From contig CAWESS010000033.1 in the NCBI GenBank assembly GCA_963811825.1, positions 1 through 64,000 on the forward strand: a DNA stretch of 64,000 nucleotides. Direction: 5' to 3'. Both the position numbers and the translations under genes were made by a program. Positions 35,939 to 43,890 of this stretch are shown here, piece after piece. The notes under the pieces were generated by a model that saw nothing but the letters and a program-made list of their open reading frames with translations, did no database searches and was not told where the DNA came from. This DNA is from Fodinibacter sp963811825. GTDB lineage: Bacteria > Actinomycetota > Actinomycetes > Actinomycetales > Dermatophilaceae. Within the stretch, counting starts at the first letter, position 1. The number at the start of each line of letters is the position of its first letter.

Positions 35939-35970
35939 ACGACCGGGGCCGGCAGGCCGGCCCCGGTCGT
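35939..35970. terminator. Hairpin terminator downstream of hbhA-like gene
   Basis: Perfect 15-bp stem, ACGACCGGGGCCGGC at 35939-35953 paired with 35956-35970, with a 2-nt AG loop. It stands 72 bp downstream of the hbhA-like stop and upstream of the asparaginase start. Confidence 0.85.
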
Positions 35971-36041
35971 CGGGGGTGTCACCGGGAAAGGGGTTGACCG
36001 GTGACGGTCAGGTCGGCAGCAGCCGACACGTGGGGTGTGGT

Positions 36042-36872
36042 TCAGGCGGTGACGGAGACCGTCGCGGCCGCGGCGGGCTTGGCGGCGGGCTTCGCAGCCG
36101 GCTTCGAAGCGGTCTTGGCGGCCGGCTTCGTGCTCACCTTGACGGTGCGCTTGGTCGCGGTGCGCTTGGCAACCGGCTTGGTCGCGGGGACGTCGCCGAC
36201 CTTCTCGGCAGCCTTCTCGGTGGCCTTCTCCGCGGCAGCGGCCGTGTTGCGAACGCTGGTCGTGGCGGCCTTGGCGGAGGTCACGGCCTTCTTGGAGGCG
36301 TTCTTGGTCGTGGTCGTCGTGCGCTTGGCCGCGGTGCGGGTGCGCTTGGCCGACTCGGTGACCTCGGCCTCGAGGGCCTGGGCCTCGTCGACGACGGAGC
36401 CGGTGACGATCTCGGCGAGCTTCACGGCCTCGTTGCGACCGGTGGTGATGGTCGCCTTGGCGGAGCGCTCGATGTCAGCAGCCGCGTTGCGGGCCGAGGT
36501 GACGGCACCCTTGGCGTGCGCGACCGAGGTCTCGGCCTGCGCGACGAGGTCCTTGGTGGACTTCTGGTTGCGGATGCGGGTCACGAGGTTCTTGCCACGC
36601 AGCGCGAGCTCGTCGTAGCCCTCGGCGACCTTGCCACCGACGACCAGCGTCTCGTTGATGACGACGGCCGGGATCTCCTTGACGCCCTCGACGAGGGTGG
36701 TCGCACGTGCCTGGACGTTGGCGGGAGCCAGGTCGGCCGAGAAGTCGGCGCGAACCTTGTCCGCACGGACGCGGGCCTCGCGCACCTTCTCGACGGCGAG
36801 GTCGGTGGCGCCGACCACGGCGAAGAACGGGGTGGTGTCGACGGTGTTCCTGATGTCGGTCATGACGGACAT
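36042..36872 (-). CDS. hbhA: Heparin-binding hemagglutinin-like (HbhA) protein
   Basis: 276 residues: short N-terminus then a long charged coiled coil (AVEKVREARVRADKVRADFS; LRGKNLVTRIRNQKSTKDLV; SARNAAADIERSAKATITTG) and a Lys/Ala/Pro-rich tail (TKPVAKRTATKRTVKVSTKP, then KPAAKPAAKPAA repeats), the heparin-binding end. In mycobacteria HbhA is a surface adhesin; in free-living actinobacteria it may bind nucleic acid or lipids. ATG 36872 is selected. It follows an XRE-family gene, the same context as mycobacterial hbhA. The tail is histone-H1-like. Confidence 0.8.
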   Translation of the reverse strand: MSVMTDIRNTVDTTPFFAVVGATDLAVEKVREARVRADKVRADFSADLAPANVQARATTLVEGVKEIPAVVINETLVVGGKVAEGYDELALRGKNLVTRIRNQKSTKDLVAQAETSVAHAKGAVTSARNAAADIERSAKATITTGRNEAVKLAEIVTGSVVDEAQALEAEVTESAKRTRTAAKRTTTTTKNASKKAVTSAKAATTSVRNTAAAAEKATEKAAEKVGDVPATKPVAKRTATKRTVKVSTKPAAKTASKPAAKPAAKPAAAATVSVTA

Positions 36873-36915
36873 GTGTTTCTCCTTGTGGTGGTGCGTGAGT
36901 TCGTGGGGGTCGGCG

Positions 36916-37287
36916 TCATTGCCGTGGGGTGTCCTCGACGTAGGACTCGTAGATGTCCAGGAGGGTCTTGCGTTGCCGCGCAGTCAGGGCCGGGTCTGCG
37001 GCGATCGCTCCTCGGACGTCGGGGGTCTCGGTCTGCGGGGCGACCTCGGCGTCAAGGATTCCGGCCTTGACGTAGAGGCTCTCCGCGGAGACCTCGAGAC
37101 CCTTCGCGAGCTGCTGGAGGATCTCGGCGCTCGGGCGCTTCAGTCCTCGCTCGATCTGGGACAGGTAGGGGTTGGACACCCCGGCGAGCGCGGACAGCTG
37201 ACGGAGGGAGAGCTTGGCGGAGGTGCGCTGCTCTCGCAGGTACTCGCCGAGGCTGCTGCCCAGGTCGTTCAGCGGATTCTTGCTCAC
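36916..37287 (-). CDS. XRE family transcriptional regulator
   Basis: 123 residues from GTG 37287: helix-turn-helix SLGEYLREQRTSAKLSLRQL, SALAGVSNPYLSQIERGLKR, then PSAEILQQLAKGLEVSAESL. The C-terminal helices (RQRKTLLDIYESYVED) are for dimerisation. The homologue next to mycobacterial hbhA is the same family. Immediately upstream is a near-perfect inverted repeat over the promoter, so autoregulation is likely. The GTG is probably leaderless (see promoter). Confidence 0.85.
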   Translation of the reverse strand: MSKNPLNDLGSSLGEYLREQRTSAKLSLRQLSALAGVSNPYLSQIERGLKRPSAEILQQLAKGLEVSAESLYVKAGILDAEVAPQTETPDVRGAIAADPALTARQRKTLLDIYESYVEDTPRQ

Positions 37288-37293
37288 GGGTCA

Positions 37294-37334
37294 ATTATGC
37301 TTGCTCTAGTTAGCAAAGTGCAAACTGGAGCAAG
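37294..37334 (-). promoter_or_regulatory. Promoter and palindromic operator of the XRE-hbhA pair
   Basis: Minus strand: -35 TTGCAC (37318-37323), 18-bp spacer, -10 CATAAT (37294-37299), which puts the start of transcription at or next to the GTG at 37287. A 35-bp imperfect palindrome covers -35 and spacer: CTTGCTCTAGTTAGCA (37300-37315), AAG, then TGCAAACTGGAGCAAG (37319-37334), 16-bp arms with two mismatches. An operator here would repress directly. Confidence 0.7.
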
Positions 37335-37401
37335 CGTGAGACCCCTCACAGCACCTCCGGCGCCCACGCGGCGGTCGAGGTGTTAACGCTCGGACAGCGG
37401 C

Positions 37402-37905
37402 TCAGGCGGCGGCGGTCTCGCGCTGGCGCAGGGAGATGTCGTTGCAGGCCGCGCAGGTCTCCTCGGGCACCAGGCCCGCCCGCATCAGCAGGCCGAAGGC
37501 GTAGCACCCGGCGCAGAACCCGAACACCGACTCGAGCGTCGCGAACACGAGGAGCACGGCGAGCAGCGCGGTCGTCACGGCTGGGAGCCCGGCGACGAGG
37601 AAGCCCGTCGCCACGAGGGTGAGGACGAGGCCGACCGCCTGGGCGAACCGCTTGGGCGGCCCGGGGACGAGCACCGGCTCACCCAGTCGCGGGGCGATGA
37701 CCTTGGTCGCGAGCTGGCCGAACGGGTCGAAGCGCGGCCCGCTGGCCACCCGCAGGGCGAAGCCGACCGCCAGCACGGCAGTCAGCCACAGCCAGCCGGT
37801 GAGCAGGGCCACCGCGGCGACGAGGACGACGAGGCCGGCCACGACCCGGGCCGCCTTCTCATTGACGATGGCCGGGAATCCCAAAGCGTTGCGCATGTCA
37901 GCCAT
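37402..37905 (-). CDS. DUF4395 domain-containing membrane protein
   Basis: 167 residues with four hydrophobic segments; the conserved asparagine start (MADMRNALGFPAIVNEKAAR) and the Cys-rich tail (ESVFGFCAGCYAFGLLMRAG, PEETCAACNDIS) are the DUF4395 hallmarks. The cysteines near the last helix may bind a metal or act with a thiosulfate or rhodanese partner, though none is adjacent. Function unknown. Confidence 0.85.
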   Translation of the reverse strand: MADMRNALGFPAIVNEKAARVVAGLVVLVAAVALLTGWLWLTAVLAVGFALRVASGPRFDPFGQLATKVIAPRLGEPVLVPGPPKRFAQAVGLVLTLVATGFLVAGLPAVTTALLAVLLVFATLESVFGFCAGCYAFGLLMRAGLVPEETCAACNDISLRQRETAAA

Positions 37906-38000
37906 AACTGTGGATTATGCGACGGACATTCCCCCGGCGACCACGGGCGTCCGATCCGCGGACGGTTGTGGCCTCGGATGCCCTGCCGGCCCGCGCGAAA

Positions 38001-38100
38001 CTTCCCCGTCGTCACTGTGACGGCGGAGAAGTTGTCCCATGGCGGAGACATATGTCCGACCGGGATGAAGTTCTCCGCCGTCACTGGGGAGACGGAGAAC
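38001..38100 (+). repeat. Three-hairpin intergenic repeat, copy C
   Basis: Third copy of the A/B repeat, in the same orientation as B: CTTCCCCGTCGTCACTGTGA with GACGGCGGAGAAG, then TGGCGGAGACATATGTCCG, then AGTTCTCCGCCGTCACTGGG with GAGACGGAGAAC. About 19 kb from the other copies and with no associated gene. A weaker fourth hairpin (GCGGCGGACAAGCACTCGGA) may follow at about 38105-38130. Confidence 0.75.
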
Positions 38101-38176
38101 CTGGGGCGGCGGACAAGCACTCGGACGGCGGAGACGTTCCAGCCCGGGCTCTGCTGCCGGCCCGGGCCACGGTGGC

Positions 38177-39031
38177 TCAGCGGGTGCGGCGGTCCTTGAC
38201 CCCGAGCAGCTCGCGCGCCTGATCGGTGTCGAGCGGCGGGCGCTGCATGACCGTGGCCAGGCCGGCCGCCCGGGCGACGAGCTCGTCGTTGTGCTCCACG
38301 ACCTGCCCCCGGGCGAAGACCACGTTGTCCTCCATGCCCACCCGCAGGTGCCCACCCGCGGACAGCGCTGCCGCCATGATCGGCAGGTGCCCCCGCCCGA
38401 TGCCGGTCGCCGACCACGAGGTCACCTCGGCCGGCAACATGGCGACGCCGGCCATCAGCGCGGACGTCGTCGCCGGCATCCCGCCGGGCACACCCGTCAC
38501 GAAGTCGACGTGCACCCGGCCACCGAACGGCAACCCGTGCGTGTCGATGAGCCGGCGCAGCGCGTGGACGTGGCCCAGGTCGAACAGCTCGAACTCCGGA
38601 ACCACCTCACGCTCCTGGGCCAGCACGTACAGCTTGCTCATGAAGCCCCAGGGGTTCAGGAAGACGTCGTCGCCGAAGTTCGTGGTGCCACAGGTCAGCG
38701 AGCACGAGTCGGGCTCGGCGTCGAGCACCGTGAGTCGCTCGTCCAAGGGGTCGTGGACCGACCCACCGGTCGACAGCTGGACGATGAGGTCGGTCTCCGA
38801 GCGCAGGGCATCGACCGACGCCCGCAGCAGGCCGGGGTCGAGCGTCGGGGCGTGCTCGGCGTCGCGGATGTGCAGGTGGATGAGCGACGCCCCGGCCGCC
38901 TCGCACCGACGGGCCGTCTCGACGAGCTCGTCGAGCGTCGTCGGCAGCTGCGGCAGGTCGGCCTTGGCGTGCTCGGCCCCGGTGGGGGCGACGGTGATGA
39001 GGGTGCCGACAGGCGTGGATGACGTGGCCAT
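38177..39031 (-). CDS. 3-keto-5-aminohexanoate cleavage protein (BKACE family)
   Basis: About 284 residues. N-terminal VAPTGAEHAKADLPQLPTT followed by AAGASLIHLHIRDAEHAPTL, the metal site HxH, then LTCGTTNFGDDVFLN. The C-terminal barrel strand is AGGHLRVGMEDNVVFARGQV, which ends with the family RxGxEDN motif. BKACE (DUF849) enzymes condense a beta-keto acid with acetyl-CoA; the beta-keto-acid specificity is unknown. The start is ATG 39031 or an ATG up to 12 bp upstream. Confidence 0.88.
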   Translation of the reverse strand: MATSSTPVGTLITVAPTGAEHAKADLPQLPTTLDELVETARRCEAAGASLIHLHIRDAEHAPTLDPGLLRASVDALRSETDLIVQLSTGGSVHDPLDERLTVLDAEPDSCSLTCGTTNFGDDVFLNPWGFMSKLYVLAQEREVVPEFELFDLGHVHALRRLIDTHGLPFGGRVHVDFVTGVPGGMPATTSALMAGVAMLPAEVTSWSATGIGRGHLPIMAAALSAGGHLRVGMEDNVVFARGQVVEHNDELVARAAGLATVMQRPPLDTDQARELLGVKDRRTR

Positions 39032-39074
39032 GCCACCCATCATGACAGGCCTCCAGCCGAAGGATCTTCGGAGA

Positions 39075-40100
39075 TCAGCCGCTCACGACGACGGTCTGGG
39101 ATGCCGCAGTCTCTCCGACGAGAAGATCCACGTCCTCGGGCACGGAGCGCTTGATGACCGCGAGCGCCACCGGGCCGTCCTCGTGGTGCCGGGCGACCGT
39201 TGTCAGGCGACCGACCTCCCGGTCGCCGAGGAGCACCGGTGCCCCGGCATCCGGGAGCACGTGACCTGACCCGTCGAGGTGGAGGAAGACCAGCCGCCGC
39301 GGCGGGCGACCGAGGTTGTGCACCCGAGCAACCGTCTCCTGACCGCGGTAGCAGCCCTTGTGCAGGTGCACGGCGGTGCGCAGCCAGTCGACCTCGTGCG
39401 CGATGGTGCGGTGGTCGGTCTCGAACCCCAGCCGCGGACGCCAGGCGCTGACCCGCAGGCCCTCGGCCGCCCACGTGCCGGCGAGTGGCCGGTCGCCGAC
39501 GGCAGCCTCGAGGTCGGCGCGAGCCACGATCAGCTCGCGCCAGGCGCGCCCCTGCCCCGGGTGGCCCTCGACCGGCCCGTAGGCGGCGGTGTCCCCGACG
39601 AGCCCGGGCCACGGGTCGACCCACGCCAGCGGCTCGCCCGGTGCCGACTCGGCGCCGACCGGCTCCCCGAGCACCGCCCAGTCGTCGGTGACGTCCGCGA
39701 CCTCGACCCGCAGCATGAAGCGCATCGAGTCCAGCCAGGCGACGAGGGCGGGCGCGCCACCGGGCTCGACCGTGATCCACGTGGTCTCGCCGTCGTCGAC
39801 GAGATGCAGCGCGTGCTCGACGTGCCCCTTGGGCGAGAGCACCAACGACTCGCGAGAGGTGCGCGGCGCGAGCCCCGTGAGCTGCTGGGTCGTCATCGAG
39901 TGCAACCAGGTGAGCCGGTCAGGGCCGGTGACCGTGACGACCCCGCGGTGCGACAGGTCGACGACGGCCAGGCCCTCGGCGAGCAGCCGCTGCTCGCGCA
40001 TCGGGTCGCCGTAGTGGGCGGCCACCCCCGCGTCGGCGCCCTCCCCCACGACCGCACCGGGGCGGTCGAGCAGGGGTGAGCTCATCGTGGACGTGGTCAT
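39075..40100 (-). CDS. ygfZ: Folate-binding protein YgfZ
   Basis: 341 residues, GcvT-like fold. The family motif K-G-C-Y-x-G-Q-E is KGCYRGQETVARVHNLGRPP at about residues 250-270. N-terminal VVDLSHRGVVTVTGPDRLTW and WLHSMTTQQLTGLAPRTSRE complete the tetrahydrofolate fold. YgfZ supports iron-sulfur cluster assembly or repair. ATG 40100 overlaps the Fur-family stop, so the two are translationally coupled. Confidence 0.93.
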   Translation of the reverse strand: MTTSTMSSPLLDRPGAVVGEGADAGVAAHYGDPMREQRLLAEGLAVVDLSHRGVVTVTGPDRLTWLHSMTTQQLTGLAPRTSRESLVLSPKGHVEHALHLVDDGETTWITVEPGGAPALVAWLDSMRFMLRVEVADVTDDWAVLGEPVGAESAPGEPLAWVDPWPGLVGDTAAYGPVEGHPGQGRAWRELIVARADLEAAVGDRPLAGTWAAEGLRVSAWRPRLGFETDHRTIAHEVDWLRTAVHLHKGCYRGQETVARVHNLGRPPRRLVFLHLDGSGHVLPDAGAPVLLGDREVGRLTTVARHHEDGPVALAVIKRSVPEDVDLLVGETAASQTVVVSG

Positions 40101-40549
40101 GGCGTGGTCCTCAGGGTCGGTGGTGCTGGCTGTGCGCTCTCGCGGCACGCACGGCAGAGCCCGTGCACCGCGGCGTGGGAGACGTCGGAGGCGAACCCCA
40201 GCGACTCGTCGAGCCGGGCGACGAGCTCGTCGGCCGCGGAGAGCGGCGCCTCGCCCACCCAGCCGCAGCCACGGCAGACGACGTGCAGGTGGGTGGCGTG
40301 GTCGGCGAGGTGATAGCTCGGGGCGCGGTGGTCGACGTGGGTGTGCCCGACGAGCCCGAGCTCCTGGAGGGCGTCGAGCGCCCGGTACACCGTCGACGCC
40401 GGGACCGCGCCACCGCCGTCGTCCGCCACGGCATCCACGATCTCGTCGGGGGTGGCGTGGCCGAGCCGCCCCACGGCATCCAGGACCCGCTCGCGCTGCG
40501 ACGTCAGTCGCTTGCCGCGTGCCCGCAGCCGCTCACCGAGATCACTCAC
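40097..40549 (-). CDS. Fur family transcriptional regulator
   Basis: 150 residues from GTG 40549. Winged helix RLTSQRERVLDAVGRLGHAT and PASTVYRALDALQELGLVGH, metal sites HLHVVCRGCGWVGEA (CxxC) and a C-terminal HGLCRACRE (CxxC). His-rich HVDHRAPSYHLADHATHLH forms the second site. The double CxxC indicates a structural zinc. Whether it is Fur, Zur or PerR cannot be told from these residues. Coupled to ygfZ, which fits iron-sulfur or peroxide biology. Confidence 0.88.
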   Translation of the reverse strand: MSDLGERLRARGKRLTSQRERVLDAVGRLGHATPDEIVDAVADDGGGAVPASTVYRALDALQELGLVGHTHVDHRAPSYHLADHATHLHVVCRGCGWVGEAPLSAADELVARLDESLGFASDVSHAAVHGLCRACRESAQPAPPTLRTTP

Positions 40550-40667
40550 GCCTCCAATGTAAGCCGCGCCGCTGCCCTGTGACGCATGCCGGGGGCGGCG
40601 CGAGGGCATGCCGGGTGCGGGCCGAAGCGTGCAGCGGGCGTCCAGACTGCGCCCATAGACTGTGGGG

Positions 40668-41699
40668 GTGAGTGAACAAGGTGTGGGGTCGCTGATCGAG
40701 GGACTCCCGGACAGCCAGGAGTCCCGTCGCGAGCAGAAGCGACGGGATCGTCGGGGTACTCGTCGAGCCCTCATCGTGTTCCTCTGCATCTTCGGCCTCA
40801 TCGTCGGAACCGGCGTCGCCTATGTCGGCTACCTCGCGTTCACGGTGAACAACAACGTCGACCAGGGCATCGATCTCGGCGAACGCCAGCCCGTCACGGC
40901 CCCCGACGGCGAGCCGGTCGCAGAGACCGGCATCGGCACGAACTTCCTCGTCATGGGCTCCGACACCCGCCCCGGCGACGCCGGTCGAGCCGACGTCATC
41001 GTGCTCGTGCACGTGCCCGAGGACGCCGGCAGCGTGCAGATGATCCACTTCCCCCGCGACCTCTACGTGAGCATCCCGGGGCACGGCAAGAACAAGATCA
41101 ACGCCGCCTACGCCTTCGGTCGCGAACCTCTCCTCGTGCAGACGATGGAACAGCTGCTCGGCGTGCGCATCCACCACGTCGCCCGCACGGACTTCGAGGG
41201 CTTCAGGAACATGACGGATGCCGTGGGCGGCGTTCGCGTGTACGCCGAGGAGGGCGGTGAGGACGGGATCGTGGAGGGCTGGAACGACCTCAACGGGGAA
41301 CAGGCCCTGGCCTTCGTCCGCGAGCGCTACAGCCTCAGCGAGGGCGACATCTCGCGTGGCCGGCGCCAGCTCGCCTTCATCAAGGCCCTGATGCTCGAGG
41401 CGACGAGCCCCGAGAACATCGCCAACCCGCTCACGGTCGCCAAGTTCGCCGATGCGGCGACCGAGAACCTCGTGGTCGACGAGGGCCTGACGACCCGGGC
41501 GATGACCGACTACGCGCTCTCGCTGCGCGGTGTGCGCGGCGGCGACGTCATCTTCGCGACCGCCCCCTTCTCCGGGTACGGCACCTCCCCCGAGGGTGGG
41601 GCCATCGACATCGTCGACGAGGCCAAGATGGCCGAGCTCGGCGAGGCGCTGCGCACCGACACGATGGACACCTACCTCGACGTCTTCGTCACCCCCTGA
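40668..41699 (+). CDS. LytR-CpsA-Psr family phosphotransferase
   Basis: 343 residues from GTG 40668. A single N-terminal membrane helix (ALIVFLCIFGLIVGTGVAYV), then the LCP domain: FLVMGSDTRPGDAGRADVIV, MIHFPRDLYVSIPGHGKNKI with the pyrophosphate Arg, NAAYAFGREPLLVQTMEQLL and LNGEQALAFVRERYSLSEGD. LCP enzymes attach polymers such as teichoic acid or arabinogalactan to peptidoglycan. Intact. Confidence 0.9.
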   Translation: MSEQGVGSLIEGLPDSQESRREQKRRDRRGTRRALIVFLCIFGLIVGTGVAYVGYLAFTVNNNVDQGIDLGERQPVTAPDGEPVAETGIGTNFLVMGSDTRPGDAGRADVIVLVHVPEDAGSVQMIHFPRDLYVSIPGHGKNKINAAYAFGREPLLVQTMEQLLGVRIHHVARTDFEGFRNMTDAVGGVRVYAEEGGEDGIVEGWNDLNGEQALAFVRERYSLSEGDISRGRRQLAFIKALMLEATSPENIANPLTVAKFADAATENLVVDEGLTTRAMTDYALSLRGVRGGDVIFATAPFSGYGTSPEGGAIDIVDEAKMAELGEALRTDTMDTYLDVFVTP

Positions 41700-41740
41700 C
41701 GCCCGACCCTCGTCGAGCGGTGCACGTGCGGTGCACCGGG

Positions 41741-42250
41741 TCACTCGACGCGCTTGAGCTCCGCGGAGACGTGTGACTGGATCGGCTCGCCCATGGCAGC
41801 CATGTCCATGACCCACATGAGGTTGCTGTTGACGTTGCCGTACATCCGGTGGCCTGCGGTGTACTCCTTGGCCTCCGGGCTGCGGATCACCCCGTCGGTG
41901 CGCAGCTGGACCCTCGCGGGCTCGGTCACCCCGGCATACATCTCGACGAACCCGGTGGGGTGGCAGAGCAACAGCTCGACGTTCGTGCCGTCCGGCCCGG
42001 CGGGCACGACGCGCCAGAAGCCGACCTCCGTCGCGAGCGGGCGCACCTGGTTGCCGTCGTCGTCGAGCAGCCACGTCTGCGAGCGCCACTCCAGGAACGG
42101 CCGGCCGTCGTGGCTGCAGACGATCTCCTGCCCGAAGCGAGCCGACTCGATCGTCGGGTAGCCGACGAGCCCGGCCCCCGCCCAGCGGCCGACGAGCCAG
42201 GCCAGGGGCGCGAGGTCCGCGTGCAGGGTCGTGTCGAGGGTGAAGACCAT
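41741..42250 (-). CDS. Nitrobindin-like heme-binding FABP family protein
   Basis: 169 residues, beta-barrel pattern. Hallmarks: PLAWLVGRWAGAGLVGYPTI (the GxWxGxG signature), FLEWRSQTWLLDDDG, FWRVVPAGPDGTNVELLLCH and PTGFVEMYAGVTEP. This DUF1794/nitrobindin family binds heme and can isomerise peroxynitrite. Start ATG 42250 or, three codons earlier, 42259. In mycobacteria a homologue lies near the glnR-mshD block, as it does here. Confidence 0.88.
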   Translation of the reverse strand: MVFTLDTTLHADLAPLAWLVGRWAGAGLVGYPTIESARFGQEIVCSHDGRPFLEWRSQTWLLDDDGNQVRPLATEVGFWRVVPAGPDGTNVELLLCHPTGFVEMYAGVTEPARVQLRTDGVIRSPEAKEYTAGHRMYGNVNSNLMWVMDMAAMGEPIQSHVSAELKRVE

Positions 42251-42262
42251 ACGCTGCATCCT

Positions 42263-42635
42263 ATGGACTCATCGGCGGCCTCACTCGTCATCAAGGTCAC
42301 CTGTGGCACCGAGGCCCTCGAGCGGCTCAACCAGGGGTTCACCGTCGCAGCAACCGCCCTGGCAGCGGGGGTCGAGGTCAGCCTGTGGCTCACCGGCGAC
42401 GCCACGTTCATGGCCGTGCCGGGTCACGCCGAGGCCGTCGACCTGCCCGGATGCCGTGCCGCTCGCCGAGCTTCGCGACCTCCTCGTCGAGGGGGCCAGG
42501 GTCACGGTGTGTGGCCAGTGTGCGGCGCGTCGGGGGCTCGCCGTCGACGACCTCGTGGCGGGTGCCGGCATCCGGGGGGCGGCCGCCTTCGTCGAGGAGG
42601 TCATGGCACCCGGGGCCCGCTCGCTCGTCTACTGA
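42263..42635 (+). pseudogene. DsrE family protein, frameshifted
   Basis: Starts SSAASLVIKVTCGTEALERL and continues LTGDATFMAVPGHAEAV, then slips near 42451. The tail reads PLAELRDLLVEGARVTVCGQ with CAARRGL and AAAFVEEVMAPGARSLVY. Assembled length ~124 residues matches DsrE/DsrF-like sulfur-relay or DUF4346-like proteins, with the catalytic-type cysteines VCGQCAARRG. The gene is probably intact in the organism if the slip is a sequencing error. Divergent from the nitrobindin gene. Confidence 0.7.
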
Positions 42636-42641
42636 AGCAGC

Positions 42642-43589
42642 TCAGCCGACGATGAGCAGGGACAGCCCGTAGGCCACGACACCCGGCACCAGCAGGGATG
42701 CCGCGGCGCTCGACAGCTGGCCCTTGACGGCCGAGATGCCCGGAAGCACGCTGTGCACCCGCCGCACCGCGTGCGCGACCGCGGCACAGACGAACCCGAC
42801 GAGGGCAGCGGGCGCCAACCCCGGCCCGTCGGTGAGGGTGGCCGCGACGGCCGCCCCCGCGCCACCGAGGAGCATCGCGATCGGCAGCATCCAGGGCCGC
42901 ACCTTCTCCACGCCGGCGGCCAGGTCCGCGAACGACGCGGCCGCGATCGCGGCGAACGCGACGACGGCCACCTCGGTGGCCCGGGGCGTGCGCGACAGCG
43001 GCAGCCACGTCGTGCCGAGTGCGATCACGGCCAGCCCGAGCGAGGTGATGCCGATGGAGTCGGTGAGCCGGGGCCGCCCGTCACGACGCAGGATCTGGTG
43101 GCCGAACATGATCGCGAGCCCGATGATCAGGGCCACCGGGACGAGCCGCAGGTAGGGCTCGTCGGTCGTGGCGACACCGGCGGCCGGGGCCAGCACGGCC
43201 GGGACACCGATCGCGAGGGAGGACCCGAACCGGCTCGACGAACCGTGCAGCGCCGGCCAGCCCCAGGCGACGACGATGCCGCCCCACGCCAGCCCTGCGG
43301 CCAGGAGCACCGGGTCGGCGATGAGGGCCAGCACGAGCAGTCCGGCGAGGACGACCGTCGCGGCGACCGCGAACGGGCGCGGGACGGTGGCCAGCGCCGG
43401 GAGCACCGGCTCGTGGAGGGTGGCGTCACGTCGGGCCCGGCGGGCGGCGCGGGTCTCCGGCTCGGATGCCGTGGCCGCCTCCGCGGGGGCCGAACCGGCA
43501 TCCGACGGCGTGGCGACGGCATCGGGTGCCGACTCGGCATCCGGCTCCGCTGCCCGGGTCACGTCGCTGTGCTCGTCCACGCGCGGCAT
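42642..43589 (-). CDS. Multi-pass membrane protein of unknown function
   Basis: 315 residues. A ~60-residue acidic, Ala/Glu-rich cytoplasmic tail precedes about eight hydrophobic segments (AVAATVVLAGLLVLALIADP, then GLAWGGIVVAWGWPALHG and so on), ending VKGQLSSAAASLLVPGVVAY GLSLLIVG. No family motif is recognised. It follows the MoaD-like gene by 7 bp, so it is likely co-transcribed, but no molybdenum link can be shown. Confidence 0.7.
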   Translation of the reverse strand: MPRVDEHSDVTRAAEPDAESAPDAVATPSDAGSAPAEAATASEPETRAARRARRDATLHEPVLPALATVPRPFAVAATVVLAGLLVLALIADPVLLAAGLAWGGIVVAWGWPALHGSSSRFGSSLAIGVPAVLAPAAGVATTDEPYLRLVPVALIIGLAIMFGHQILRRDGRPRLTDSIGITSLGLAVIALGTTWLPLSRTPRATEVAVVAFAAIAAASFADLAAGVEKVRPWMLPIAMLLGGAGAAVAATLTDGPGLAPAALVGFVCAAVAHAVRRVHSVLPGISAVKGQLSSAAASLLVPGVVAYGLSLLIVG

Positions 43590-43596
43590 CCTCCCA

Positions 43597-43869
43597 TCAT
43601 CCCCCGGCAAAGGGAGGGAGGACCTCGACGACGGCGCCCGGCGGGATCTCGTCGCCGCCCGAGCTCGCCCGCCCCCCGACGAGCACGGAGCACACGGGAA
43701 GCACCGCGAGCAGCCCGGGGCGGGCGCTGGAGAGCCGGGCCACGAGGTCACCGACGGTGGCGACACCCTCGAGGCGCTCCTCGTCGACACCCGCGGCCGC
43801 TCGGGCCCCGGCCCAGTAGCGGACGGTGACCATCTCAGCCGGGCCTGCGCCGGGACCTGTCGTGTGCAT
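43597..43869 (-). CDS. MoaD/ThiS family sulfur carrier
   Basis: 90 residues, beta-grasp fold: MVTVRYWAGARAAAGVDEER, LEGVATVGDLVARLSSARPG, and the C-terminal di-glycine (VEVLPPFAGG) which, after adenylation, carries thiocarboxylate sulfur. MoaD in molybdenum cofactor synthesis is the likely role, or another sulfur-carrier role; no moa genes are adjacent, so the pathway is undecided. Confidence 0.85.
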   Translation of the reverse strand: MHTTGPGAGPAEMVTVRYWAGARAAAGVDEERLEGVATVGDLVARLSSARPGLLAVLPVCSVLVGGRASSGGDEIPPGAVVEVLPPFAGG

Positions 43870-43890
43870 GACCGCCTATCCTGATGGGCA

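Noticed and set aside
38001..38100. CRISPR array candidate
   Set aside because: The repeats are hairpin units with dissimilar spacing and only about three parts; no cas genes or regular spacers exist in the window.
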